From contig JADFQH010000116.1 of the NCBI GenBank assembly GCA_022561895.1, positions 1-8,660 on the forward strand: 8,660 bases of DNA, read 5' to 3'. The first letter of the stretch is position 1. The number at the start of each line of letters is the position of its first letter. Shown piece by piece: positions 1 through 7,900 of the stretch. The position numbers and the translations under genes were made by a program. The notes under the pieces are model-generated. The model was not told where the DNA came from. It saw nothing but the letters and a program-made list of their open reading frames with translations, and did no database searches. Source of the stretch: Methanobacteriota archaeon. GTDB taxonomy: Archaea; Halobacteriota; Halobacteria; Halobacteriales; Halalkalicoccaceae.

Positions 1-3000
1 CATTGGAACAACAGTTCTACCCCGACCTTGTGTGGTGTCTTCTCGCCAAGATCCCCGATTCCTGGTTCGGCTGCAACTGTCTCGCCGAGGAGGTCCCGTC
101 CGGCTGGAAGAACAGTGTAGTATGACCGCCGGTTCACCGTCTCTTTCTCGATCAAGCCTTGCTCACACAACACTCTGATATCGAGTCCATCGAGGTCGTC
201 TTTCAGTTCTTTCATCCCCTCCAAGAGCGAGTAGCCCGGCAGTTCGCGGTTCATCGCGTCGAGAACGCGTTGCAGGAAGATTCCATCGTCTCGCGAGAGT
301 CCTCGCTGCCGGAGCTTCGCGTCGTCGATTTGGCACTTCTCAGTGCCGAAGAATCCCGACCCCATTGACAGACTGGAGGCATCTTCGTCTTTATCACCCT
401 TGCCTTCATTCGTTTGCTTGTCGCCTTCGTTCCGTGTGTCATCATCTACCTCGCGGACGTGCTTATCGGCTACTTTCTCCTCGCGACTGTCACCCCCGTC
501 ATCGCTACCGCTGGCTGCCTCGCTCGTCGCTCCGGACCCGACGTCTTCCGGCGCTGGCGGGGGCGACCCAACCTCGCGCTCGATCTCTCCCCACTCCCCG
601 TACTCCATTACATCCTCGTGTGTCGGCACGTACAGTCCGTACTCGTCCTGCGTGCGTTCGATCACCTCGGGCAGGACCTCCTCGTCAAACGTCGCTTGCT
701 CCGCGCCAGACAGCGGTTCGTCGCTCTCCGGATGGCCACTAACGATCGGCAATGAGTACATCGTCAGCGGCGCTGGGCGGTCTTCACCGAACCCCGGCGC
801 GACGAGCTTTGCGAACCATTCCCCGGCAGCCATCCGGTTGTTCCGGTTGCGAACGTCTTCAACCGTCAGATCGTCGTGCGTGAACGTTTCGGCGAATCGA
901 TCCGTGATCGAAATGTCCCCCACGATCTTTGTATGGACTTCCGTCAACAACTCCTCATACGCGCCGTTGTCCGCGTCGTCCCAGCTCTTGACCTGCTCGG
1001 GATACTGCATGATCAGTCCCAAACTCAACCCAGAGGAGCGTCCTTGCGGGAGCAGTTGGTCGGCCACGAGCTCGGTTGCGACGAACGGGGCTGCTTCCTC
1101 GATGACCACGTTCACGACGTTCTCGGGGTCCGCCCGCCGTCGGCGCTGGATCGCGTGCCACAGATTGCTCAACAACACCGTCGTAAACCCACGCTGAGCA
1201 TCTAGCGTCAGATCGCCCAAGTCGAACAGGATGGTCACGCCCTCATCGAGTAATTCGCCGAATTCGAAGTGGGCGTCCTGATCGTGAAAGCCATAGAGAT
1301 CATCTTGCCCGTGGTCTCGACCGGGGGTGTACCGCAGCATCCAGTGGAGATGGGGCTCTTCTATGAGGTGGTTGAGACGGTTGAGCACCGCTCCCATCGA
1401 TGTCTGGAACTGGTGGTCGTCCTTCTCGAATTGGCTCGCTAGCGAATCGTGAATATCGTCATTGATCCCTGACAGCTCCGGTAGCTCTCGATCGCGCTGC
1501 ATTGTCGTCGCTGCGTCCACGAGATCGTCCAGTCCGAACACATCATTACCGTGGACGGGATCGAACAGCGCGTAGATGAGGAACGTCAGGATCTCGTTTG
1601 CGACGAACGCTTGTTGGTGCTGTCCGGCTCCCATAATCATGCGCATGAGTTCGTGAAAGTGATCGCCTTTCTCCTTGATTGCCGTCTCGCGATCGTGTCC
1701 TGCTTCGATGGCGGGTCGAATATCGAAAAACGAGATGGCGGGGAGGGTCTCCGGCTCCCGGAAGTAGTAGACATCGTCGAGCGTGCCGAACTGCTTGTAG
1801 TGCGCCATGAGGTAGTGCAGGCACATGTTGTCGCCTTTCGGCTCGATCAGCACGTTCGGTCCCGGTGTCGTCGCGGCGAGCGAGCGCAGCATCCGATTCG
1901 CGACATGGGTTTTGCCGCTCCCGGTTGTCCCACACAACAGCCAGTGGCGCGTCTGGCGGTCGGGCGGGAGGCGGAGTGGGCCGTCGACCGCGCTGTTGGC
2001 GTCCTGACCGAGGACCATCCCTGTGGTAAACTGGCGGCGCTGGGCGGCATCGAGTCCGGGGAGTGCTGTGCGACTCTCGGGGTTTGCATGCGTTTCCTTG
2101 ATAGCCTCTTCCGTGAGGTGTTCGGTACTCGGGACGACAACCAGATTGCAGAGTTCGTCCGGATCGAGATGGAGGTCGGGGGTCGATCGGCTGAACCGGC
2201 CGCCAGTCACGACCTTCCGATCGAGGACACGGTTCAAACACCGCCGTGAGCGCGTTCGCGCGCTGCGCGAAAGGATGCCCGTGTCGGTCAATGTCTCTCC
2301 GTTGATCGAGTAGTAGTCGCCTTCGAGTGGGTCGAACACGGTACTGAGATTCCGCAAGTAGTGGTTGATCTCGGAAGAATCACCGGTCGTGTTGGTCGGC
2401 TCGGTGGGGACGGTCACGACCCGGAGATTGACCGTGTACGTGTGCGCCCAATCTTCGCTGTCGATGGCGTCAAGGCGTGGATCATCAGCGTAGGGGGCGT
2501 CTTGGCGGGCGGTTCGCGAGCGGTGGTGCCGATCCGATCGCACTGGGGGTGGTCCCTGTGCTGACTGGGAGCGGCGGTGATACTGGCGCATCCCGTTGCG
2601 GATGTTCTGAAAGACGGTGCGGAGATGCCACGCCACGGTCCCGTACCATGTATCACGCCCGTGGCGAATCGATTGTTTGTGGGCTTCACCGGTGCGTGAC
2701 CAGTCTGCTTCGCCGCGGAAGGCCGCTTGGAAGAAGATCCGGCGGTCGGTCGTCGCAAAGTCGTCGATCAGCACGGTCAGCGGCGCGTGCGAGTCGTCCT
2801 TCGTGCGATCCTCGTCACCAAGCCCAGCTGTGTACTGCTTGATCGGTGTCATCTGATCGCCACTCCCGGTCCATCGGACCCCGGATGGTTCGACCTCGTC
2901 GGGGTGTGGGCGAGCGAGGACGCCATCGCCCGTGTCGACTGGGGTTTTGAGGGTGCGTGTCAACGCGCCTCGCTCGCGGTGTTGTGCATCTTCCTGCGCG

Positions 3001-4193
3001 CGCAACGCCGCTAAGTCAACACGCGGAAGCTGCGTTCCCAGCGAGGTATCTTCCGTGTCCGCTAACTCGTCGTCTTCGGTGTCGGTGTCTGTCGCCCCAC
3101 TCCCGTCAGTTACAGTCACCTGCTCATTGTGGACGCTGGCGAGTGCCTCGACTTCGGCGGGCGTACACTGGAGGCGCCCGTTTGCGAGTGCGGTGTCGAA
3201 TTCGTTATAGGAGTACTGCCGTGGCGCGACGAGTTTTGCAGCCAGATCGAGTGTCACCCGCTCGATCGTCACTGTGTCGGGATAGGCGGCTCTGAGACGG
3301 TCGTGGAGCGTGCTGAGATGCTGGTCAGCCGTGTAGTAAAACTCGATTGGCGCGTCGGTCCCATCGCTATAGATGAGAAACTCGAACGTGAGCGGGTCGG
3401 GACCGGACACCGGATTCAATCGTGTCCACCACGAGTGGTCCTCTCGATCGAGGGTGTGCAAGCTTCGGAGTTGGCTGACGATTTCGCCGGCTGGCCGTTC
3501 GCCCGTCGATGGGATGACCCGGATGTACTCGTGTGTGCGATCGAGTGGTGATTCGGCTGTGGCGTCCAGTTCGAGGACGATGTCGTGAACCTGCTGGGGA
3601 TTGCGAATGGTTCGACACTGCACTTCAGGGAAATCCGGTTCGAGCGTGCTGAATGTGACTGTACCGTACGACAGGAGTCGGCCGACGAGCGATTGGTGAC
3701 ACGCCGTCTCGACAACGCGTTCGAGCGGCAGTTTCGTGACCGCATCGTCGCGAAGGCCGCGCTTGCGGACGTAGAGATGGTCTGTAGTGAGTGCATATGT
3801 GGTCCGGGCCGATCGGACGAGTGGGATTGCAACGATGGCAACACCCACGAGACCGATCGCGATTGGAACGCCACTCACCCATTCAAGGGGGATATCGACG
3901 GTCGTGAGGAGCACTCCCATTTCGTAGGATTCGATGCCAGTCAGCGTCGGCGTGTCGACCCCAGCGAGAGTGTCGCGGGTGAGTGCGATGGCGAGGAGGA
4001 GCGCGCCGAGGGCGAGGGTGTATGGCCGGACACCACCCCATCGCAACGGTGTGTCGCTCCAGTGAACCCCGAGCGTGGCGGTACTCTCGACAGCGTCGTC
4101 GTTCTCGATAATCCACTCGAAATTGAAATCTGCCGGATCATCGTCTGGAGCCACCGTTTCAGTCACGGCACCCGCCGCACTGTCTCGGTTCAT
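1..4193 (-). CDS. VirD4/TraG-like coupling ATPase with N-terminal bPH2-like domain (partial, C-terminus beyond window)
   Basis: The frame is open from the ATG at 4193 to base 1 with no stop (1397 codons), so the C-terminus is missing. Likely a membrane-anchored ATPase that couples DNA substrate to a type IV secretion-like channel. Visible order: two hydrophobic segments (about residues 57-72 and 108-126); a bPH2/DUF304-like domain (about 131-207); a split, possibly ferredoxin-like substrate domain (about 224-330, resuming near 470-640) interrupted by polar linkers; Walker A GTTGSGKT (754-761 region, catalytic K761); Walker B-like NVVIEEA (E1032-E1033); a following IMQYPEQV motif as in the Q-motif region of coupling proteins; an acidic linker (about 1215-1275); and a winged-helix-like segment (about 1300-1370). 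The start is chosen because it overlaps the upstream stop (ATGA) and has GGTGAT five bases upstream. The ATPase call is firm; the coupling role is inferred from architecture and the adjacent VirB4 gene. Confidence 0.85.
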   Translation of the reverse strand, partial: MNRDSAAGAVTETVAPDDDPADFNFEWIIENDDAVESTATLGVHWSDTPLRWGGVRPYTLALGALLLAIALTRDTLAGVDTPTLTGIESYEMGVLLTTVDIPLEWVSGVPIAIGLVGVAIVAIPLVRSARTTYALTTDHLYVRKRGLRDDAVTKLPLERVVETACHQSLVGRLLSYGTVTFSTLEPDFPEVQCRTIRNPQQVHDIVLELDATAESPLDRTHEYIRVIPSTGERPAGEIVSQLRSLHTLDREDHSWWTRLNPVSGPDPLTFEFLIYSDGTDAPIEFYYTADQHLSTLHDRLRAAYPDTVTIERVTLDLAAKLVAPRQYSYNEFDTALANGRLQCTPAEVEALASVHNEQVTVTDGSGATDTDTEDDELADTEDTSLGTQLPRVDLAALRAQEDAQHRERGALTRTLKTPVDTGDGVLARPHPDEVEPSGVRWTGSGDQMTPIKQYTAGLGDEDRTKDDSHAPLTVLIDDFATTDRRIFFQAAFRGEADWSRTGEAHKQSIRHGRDTWYGTVAWHLRTVFQNIRNGMRQYHRRSQSAQGPPPVRSDRHHRSRTARQDAPYADDPRLDAIDSEDWAHTYTVNLRVVTVPTEPTNTTGDSSEINHYLRNLSTVFDPLEGDYYSINGETLTDTGILSRSARTRSRRCLNRVLDRKVVTGGRFSRSTPDLHLDPDELCNLVVVPSTEHLTEEAIKETHANPESRTALPGLDAAQRRQFTTGMVLGQDANSAVDGPLRLPPDRQTRHWLLCGTTGSGKTHVANRMLRSLAATTPGPNVLIEPKGDNMCLHYLMAHYKQFGTLDDVYYFREPETLPAISFFDIRPAIEAGHDRETAIKEKGDHFHELMRMIMGAGQHQQAFVANEILTFLIYALFDPVHGNDVFGLDDLVDAATTMQRDRELPELSGINDDIHDSLASQFEKDDHQFQTSMGAVLNRLNHLIEEPHLHWMLRYTPGRDHGQDDLYGFHDQDAHFEFGELLDEGVTILFDLGDLTLDAQRGFTTVLLSNLWHAIQRRRRADPENVVNVVIEEAAPFVATELVADQLLPQGRSSGLSLGLIMQYPEQVKSWDDADNGAYEELLTEVHTKIVGDISITDRFAETFTHDDLTVEDVRNRNNRMAAGEWFAKLVAPGFGEDRPAPLTMYSLPIVSGHPESDEPLSGAEQATFDEEVLPEVIERTQDEYGLYVPTHEDVMEYGEWGEIEREVGSPPPAPEDVGSGATSEAASGSDDGGDSREEKVADKHVREVDDDTRNEGDKQTNEGKGDKDEDASSLSMGSGFFGTEKCQIDDAKLRQRGLSRDDGIFLQRVLDAMNRELPGYSLLEGMKELKDDLDGLDIRVLCEQGLIEKETVNRRSYYTVLPAGRDLLGETVAAEPGIGDLGEKTPHKVGVELLFQ

Positions 4194-4645
4194 GAGCCAT
4201 CACCGCTGCTTTCTATCCGCTCGGCGTGATCCCGATCCTGCTGGTGCTGGTGGGATGGCTCGCCGAACTCCGCGATGGATAGGGTGTGGTAGATCTCTTT
4301 GGCGGGCGCGTTCATCACAACCATCCGCCGGATCGCTGTTCGCAACTCGTGTTCCATCCGAGGTCCCCACTGCTTGTCGCTGTACTCCTCGTCGATGATA
4401 TGCTCGTGTGCGGCCTCAATGAGGCGATCGAGCTCTGCGTTGAACTCCGGGCCGAACGTCGCTGTCGTCCGGACCTCAAACTCGTCGATCACCGCCGAGT
4501 CGGCGGTATTGTCGGTGTCGCCGGAGAGTCGAGAGTTCGTCGATGCGTCGCTGGTGGTCGAAATGTTGCGTTCTGACTGGTAGCGGCGGTAGCGGTGACG
4601 GCGGTGGTGTCGTCGATTCCGACGGCGACGACGGCGAAATGTCAT
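4190..4645 (-). CDS. protein with Arg/His-rich N-terminus, unknown function (151 aa)
   Basis: Not a recognised family. Residues 4-26 are strikingly basic (Arg runs mixed with His and Tyr), followed by a Ser/Thr/Asp-rich linker to about residue 55. A likely mostly helical domain (about 57-130) carries many charged residues, and a His/Gln/Asp-rich tail ends the protein. No membrane segment is evident. The start is supported by GGAGGGA five bases upstream and by the ATGA overlap with the 33-aa frame; the stop overlaps the start of the coupling-type ATPase, again as ATGA. The basic N-terminus could bind DNA, RNA or acidic partner proteins, and the helical part could dock on the ATPase encoded next. 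A relaxosome-like or coupling-accessory role is plausible but is inferred only from position and composition. Confidence 0.8.
   Translation of the reverse strand: MTFRRRRRRNRRHHRRHRYRRYQSERNISTTSDASTNSRLSGDTDNTADSAVIDEFEVRTTATFGPEFNAELDRLIEAAHEHIIDEEYSDKQWGPRMEHELRTAIRRMVVMNAPAKEIYHTLSIAEFGEPSHQHQQDRDHAERIESSGDGS
4199..4204 (-). promoter_or_regulatory. Shine-Dalgarno for the coupling-type ATPase
   Basis: GGTGAT, which pairs with the 3' part of the archaeal anti-Shine-Dalgarno, lies 5 bases before the ATG at 4193 within the last codons of the 151-aa gene. It is weaker than the three upstream sites. Another ATG at 4200 is in a different frame and is not the start of the long ORF. Confidence 0.55.
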
Positions 4646-4743
4646 CGGCGTCCCTCCGTTGATTGAGATGCTGCTCGCTGGTCGGCGTTGGTATCGGTAC
4701 GATGGCTGAGGTCAGTCCTGTCGCTGTGATGTGCGTGTTTCAT
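4642..4743 (-). CDS. mini-protein of unknown function (33 aa)
   Basis: A 33-codon frame starting MKHAHHSDR and ending STEGRR. It is very polar, His-rich at the N-terminus, and without a hydrophobic segment. Evidence that it is translated: a strong GGAGGAGA Shine-Dalgarno a few bases upstream, a 4-base ATGA overlap with the stop of the 66-aa gene, and a 4-base ATGA overlap with the start of the 151-aa gene. Without it there would be a gap of about 95 bases in an operon that otherwise has none. G or C at third positions is only modest (19 of 33 codons by hand count), which is weak support. It may work as a peptide or serve mainly as a translated bridge that hands ribosomes to the next gene. Confidence 0.5.
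   Translation of the reverse strand: MKHAHHSDRTDLSHRTDTNADQRAASQSTEGRR
4651..4657 (-). promoter_or_regulatory. Shine-Dalgarno for the 151-aa gene
   Basis: GGAGGGA lies 5 bases before the ATG at 4645, inside the Glu-Gly codons that end the 33-aa frame. It fixes the start of the 151-aa protein so that the Arg-rich segment belongs to the product. Confidence 0.75.
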
Positions 4744-4940
4744 AGGTATCTCCTCCGTCGCTTGTTCTCGTCCGCTTGCGTCCGCTCGCTCTCGTTCGTC
4801 CGTGGTCGCAGCTGTATCTGCTCTGCATCCGCATCCGCTGGCGCTAGCACTGGTGAGGTGCCGTCTCGCTCGCCGTCCATCTCGCGCACGAACGCGAGTG
4901 TCAGTGACAACAACGGGTCATCACGCAATCGGGCCTGCAT
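4740..4940 (-). CDS. small hydrophilic protein of unknown function (66 aa)
   Basis: Not a recognised family. The protein has a short amphipathic N-terminal stretch (about residues 9-20, LLSLTLAFVREM), a hydrophilic middle rich in Asp, Glu and Gln, and a basic C-terminus (NKRRRRYL). It has no signal peptide or clear transmembrane segment. The ATG overlaps the VirB4 stop by one base (TGATG), and a near-perfect Shine-Dalgarno, GGAGGTGA, sits 6 bases upstream within the VirB4 Gly-rich tail codons. This strongly favours translation of this frame. Its own stop overlaps the next start (ATGA). Its place between two transfer ATPases suggests an accessory protein of the same complex, but that is inference from context only. 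Confidence 0.7.
   Translation of the reverse strand: MQARLRDDPLLSLTLAFVREMDGERDGTSPVLAPADADAEQIQLRPRTNESERTQADENKRRRRYL
4749..4756 (-). promoter_or_regulatory. Shine-Dalgarno for the 33-aa gene
   Basis: GGAGGAGA ends 5 bases before the ATG at 4743 (GGAGG core 8 bases away). It lies within the Arg-Arg-Arg codons near the end of the 66-aa gene. It is the main reason to believe the 33-aa frame is translated. Confidence 0.65.
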
Positions 4941-7900
4941 CAGTCGTCACCTCCACCTCCGCTGCCCCCACCGCCAGCACCAGCACTGGTTCCAGTCGGG
5001 GCGGTCGCCCCCGCCGTGTAGGGATCGAACGCATCAGCGTCGTCCTCGCCCATCTCTGCTCGTGCATCAATGTTCGCCGGTGGGGCGTCGGTCACATCCA
5101 CCGGCGGGAACTCCCAGTCACAGATGTCCCGGTGTTGCTCCAAGTACGCCAGAAAGTTCGTGCCATGCGTGTTCGGATCGTACTCGGTAATCACCGTCTC
5201 GCGGGGATTCTCTCGAATGTCCATGACCACCTCGACGGGGTAGGTGCCGACGTTCTCGACGCGAAAGAGGACTTCCCCGATCTGGGCGTCGTTGACGAAT
5301 TTCGTCTCTTCACGCGATAGCCCGAGTTTCTTGCCCCACTTGTAGCCGATATCGTTGCGCAGATAGAACTGCGCGCTCATGTTCTCGAACATCACTTCCG
5401 CGTTGTCCGTGAGGTGGATCTTTCCGTCTTTGTCGGTCCCGAACAGATCGCGGTAGGATTGGGAGGCCACCCCGATGGCGAGGTCCCAGTGGCGGCCGTG
5501 GCGGAACTTGTGGTTCAGGCTCTCCATGACCGTGTCATCGCGCAACAGGTAGTGGAACTCGTCGCAGAAGATCATCGATTTGAGATTGATCGCCTTCGCA
5601 TGATCGTAGAACAGATCGAGTAGGACGTGCATCTCCAAGCCTGCCGAGCGATCACCCTCCCCAAGTTGCATGTCCGCATAGACGAACGCTGCGTCTTCGG
5701 GGATCTCGATTTCGTTTGGTTTCCCGAAGTGGTCGTATTTCCCGCCGGGCGAGAGCTGCTCGATGTCGTTGTTGACAATGTCGGTCGCAACGTTTCGGCG
5801 GTCTTCGACCTGTTTATCATTATCGGGATTTTTGACGTACTCGGGCTTGGCCGCGTCGTCGCTCATGTCCTCGATGATGGCGGCGGCGTCGATCAGCGTG
5901 GGCCACTCGCGGGGATCGACATCGGGATCGGCGACATCCGCCGGAATCGCGTTCTTCTCGCCGTTCTCGTCTTCCTCGTCAACGTCGTCTATATCGCCCT
6001 CAGCAGACTGCTCGCTCTCGATTTCGGCCCGCACATAGGCGGCTGCGCGTTCCTCGATCGACAGCTCCGCCTCTGGCTCGTCTATCTCACTCGTCTCACT
6101 CGCTTCGTTCGAATCAAAGTACACCTGTTGGCGCTCAACGCGATACTCGGGATCGAGCGTCCGGGGATCGTCCGTGATCCCGTACTGCTCGCCGATCAGC
6201 GTGATCGCCTTCGACCACACCGTCTGCTTCGCCGACGTGAACTCGATGTCGAGGGCGTCGTAGTACAACGCCATGAAATCGATCCCGCCCTCTTTCCACT
6301 CGTTGTACGGCGTGTCGTGTCCGACAACATCCAGTTTGTCCGCGGGCGTCGCCGATCCGTGCAGCGGGTTCATTCCTTTCGACCCACCGACGACGATCCG
6401 CTCGCCGCCGTGCAGCTCCGAGAGGTTGACGAACTCTTCGAGCGGGTCAATCAATGCAAGGAAGAAGTCGTCGGGCTGAAGCGTCAACAGCCGGTTGAAC
6501 ATGATCGTCGCCAGCGTCGTCTTCCCGCCACCGCTCTCGGTCCACATCCCGAAGTGGGGCGCGAGCGTTCGCTTCCAGAAATCATAGGCGAGCGGCTCGT
6601 TGGCCGCCATGTTCTCGCCGACCTCGATTCCCGAATCATCATAGAGATTCCGTACCGTCCACGGATTCAGACAGCCCAACCCATCCGAGCGCATTTTCAC
6701 CGAGTGGTTGATCTGATCGTCACAGATCGGGGCGACCGTCTGATGGCCCTTTTCGTGGTTGTGTTTCAGGAGGGTCGCTGCTGCGCCTTCCGACCGGAGC
6801 CGGTTTTTGATCATGTCGATCGCTTTGTACAGCGATCTGGGGGTGTGCGCCCGGACTTCGAGGTACGTGTTCGTCTCGAACGTATCGTGGTCGCTGTTCG
6901 TTACCGATTCGAGCATCTCTTGTGTCGCTGCATGCTGTGCTTTGAACCGCTCGAGAAACACGGGAAACCGCGAGGAAGCGACCTTCTCGACTTTCGAAGC
7001 ACGCTCGTTTTCCTCGTCGGCTAACTCCATTTCGAGACGGTTCTGATCGAGATCGTGAATGTGGGTACTCATCGAGACGGCGACAGCTGGGTCCTCGAAG
7101 CGCAGAATTGGTTCCAAGAAACCGGGGTCGATATCTGGGGGCCAGTGGGTAATCATGAGCGTGGCGACGAACTGCTGGTCGTCGATCACGAGGTAGTTCG
7201 GGTCGGCCCGATTGACGTTATCTTCCGCACAAAGGAGTGACTTGTACCACTGGGCGAAGAAGTCGCTATCGTAGTCTTGGACGATATCGAAATCGACCGG
7301 ACCACCGTTCTCGGCGACGTGATGATCGACGCTGCTTTGTTCGCTCTCGGCCGGTACTGTACCATTCCCGTCGGCTGCCGTTGCGTCGCGCGCATCATTG
7401 AGGTCACCGTCACGAAGCACGCCTGTGCGCGCCATCGGATGCTCGCCCATCTCCTCCCACGCGACACCGTACTCGGCCATCTCCTGCGCTCCGTAATTAA
7501 GCCGGGTTCCACGGGCGGCTGGCGACGGCCCGAGGTTGTCGGGACCGCTGCTGGAACCGTCTGGATTATCAAACCCGAGTATACGGCGCGTCTCAGGGTT
7601 CAACTCCTCGCCCGTCTCTTCGGGATTTTCGAACCCCTCCGGAACGTGATCGAGAAGGTCCACCAGCTCGTCTTCGTTTCGATACCCGGCGGGCTGGGGT
7701 GACTGGCGGATCAGATCCCGGAAGTTCGCGTGCGCATAGACGTTTGCGGCCTGATAGTGATCGGCGATCGCCTGCGAGAAATGTTCCGAGGGCACCACCG
7801 AACACCGTAATCCCGTAATCTTCTGGAGGGCGTGGGCCATTTTTTCAAGACGGTATTCGAGGTGGCTCGCCATCTCCTCGACATACTCGTCGGATTGCTG

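Noticed and set aside
343..1197. A 284-codon Ser-rich plus-strand open frame
   Set aside because: It is antisense to the coupling ATPase, including its Walker B region. The Ser/Arg-rich, low-complexity product is typical of antisense reading of haloarchaeal genes.
1546..2249. Roughly 230-codon open frames on both strands over the P-loop region
   Set aside because: Both are out of frame with the long minus-strand ORF that encodes the GTTGSGKT motif here. The minus-strand one is Arg/Pro/Ser-rich shadow sequence.
2255..2271. Perfect 7-base inverted repeat (TTCGCGC, 3-base loop, GCGCGAA)
   Set aside because: It lies in the middle of the coupling ATPase gene and is explained by Arg/Ala/Ser codons in GC-rich DNA. 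There is no U-tract or gene boundary to support a terminator or operator.
4568..4640. GC-rich, CGN-repeat-like tract that could be taken for a simple repeat or a Gly-rich plus-strand peptide
   Set aside because: It is explained as codons for the Arg-rich N-terminus of the 151-aa protein, which has a good ribosome binding site. The tract is not a regular repeat.
5627..7024. A 465-codon open frame on the plus strand opposite the VirB4 ATPase core
   Set aside because: It lies wholly antisense to well-conserved VirB4 motifs. Its product is a Val/Arg/Leu-rich sequence with no recognisable domain, as expected from reading GC-biased codons backwards.
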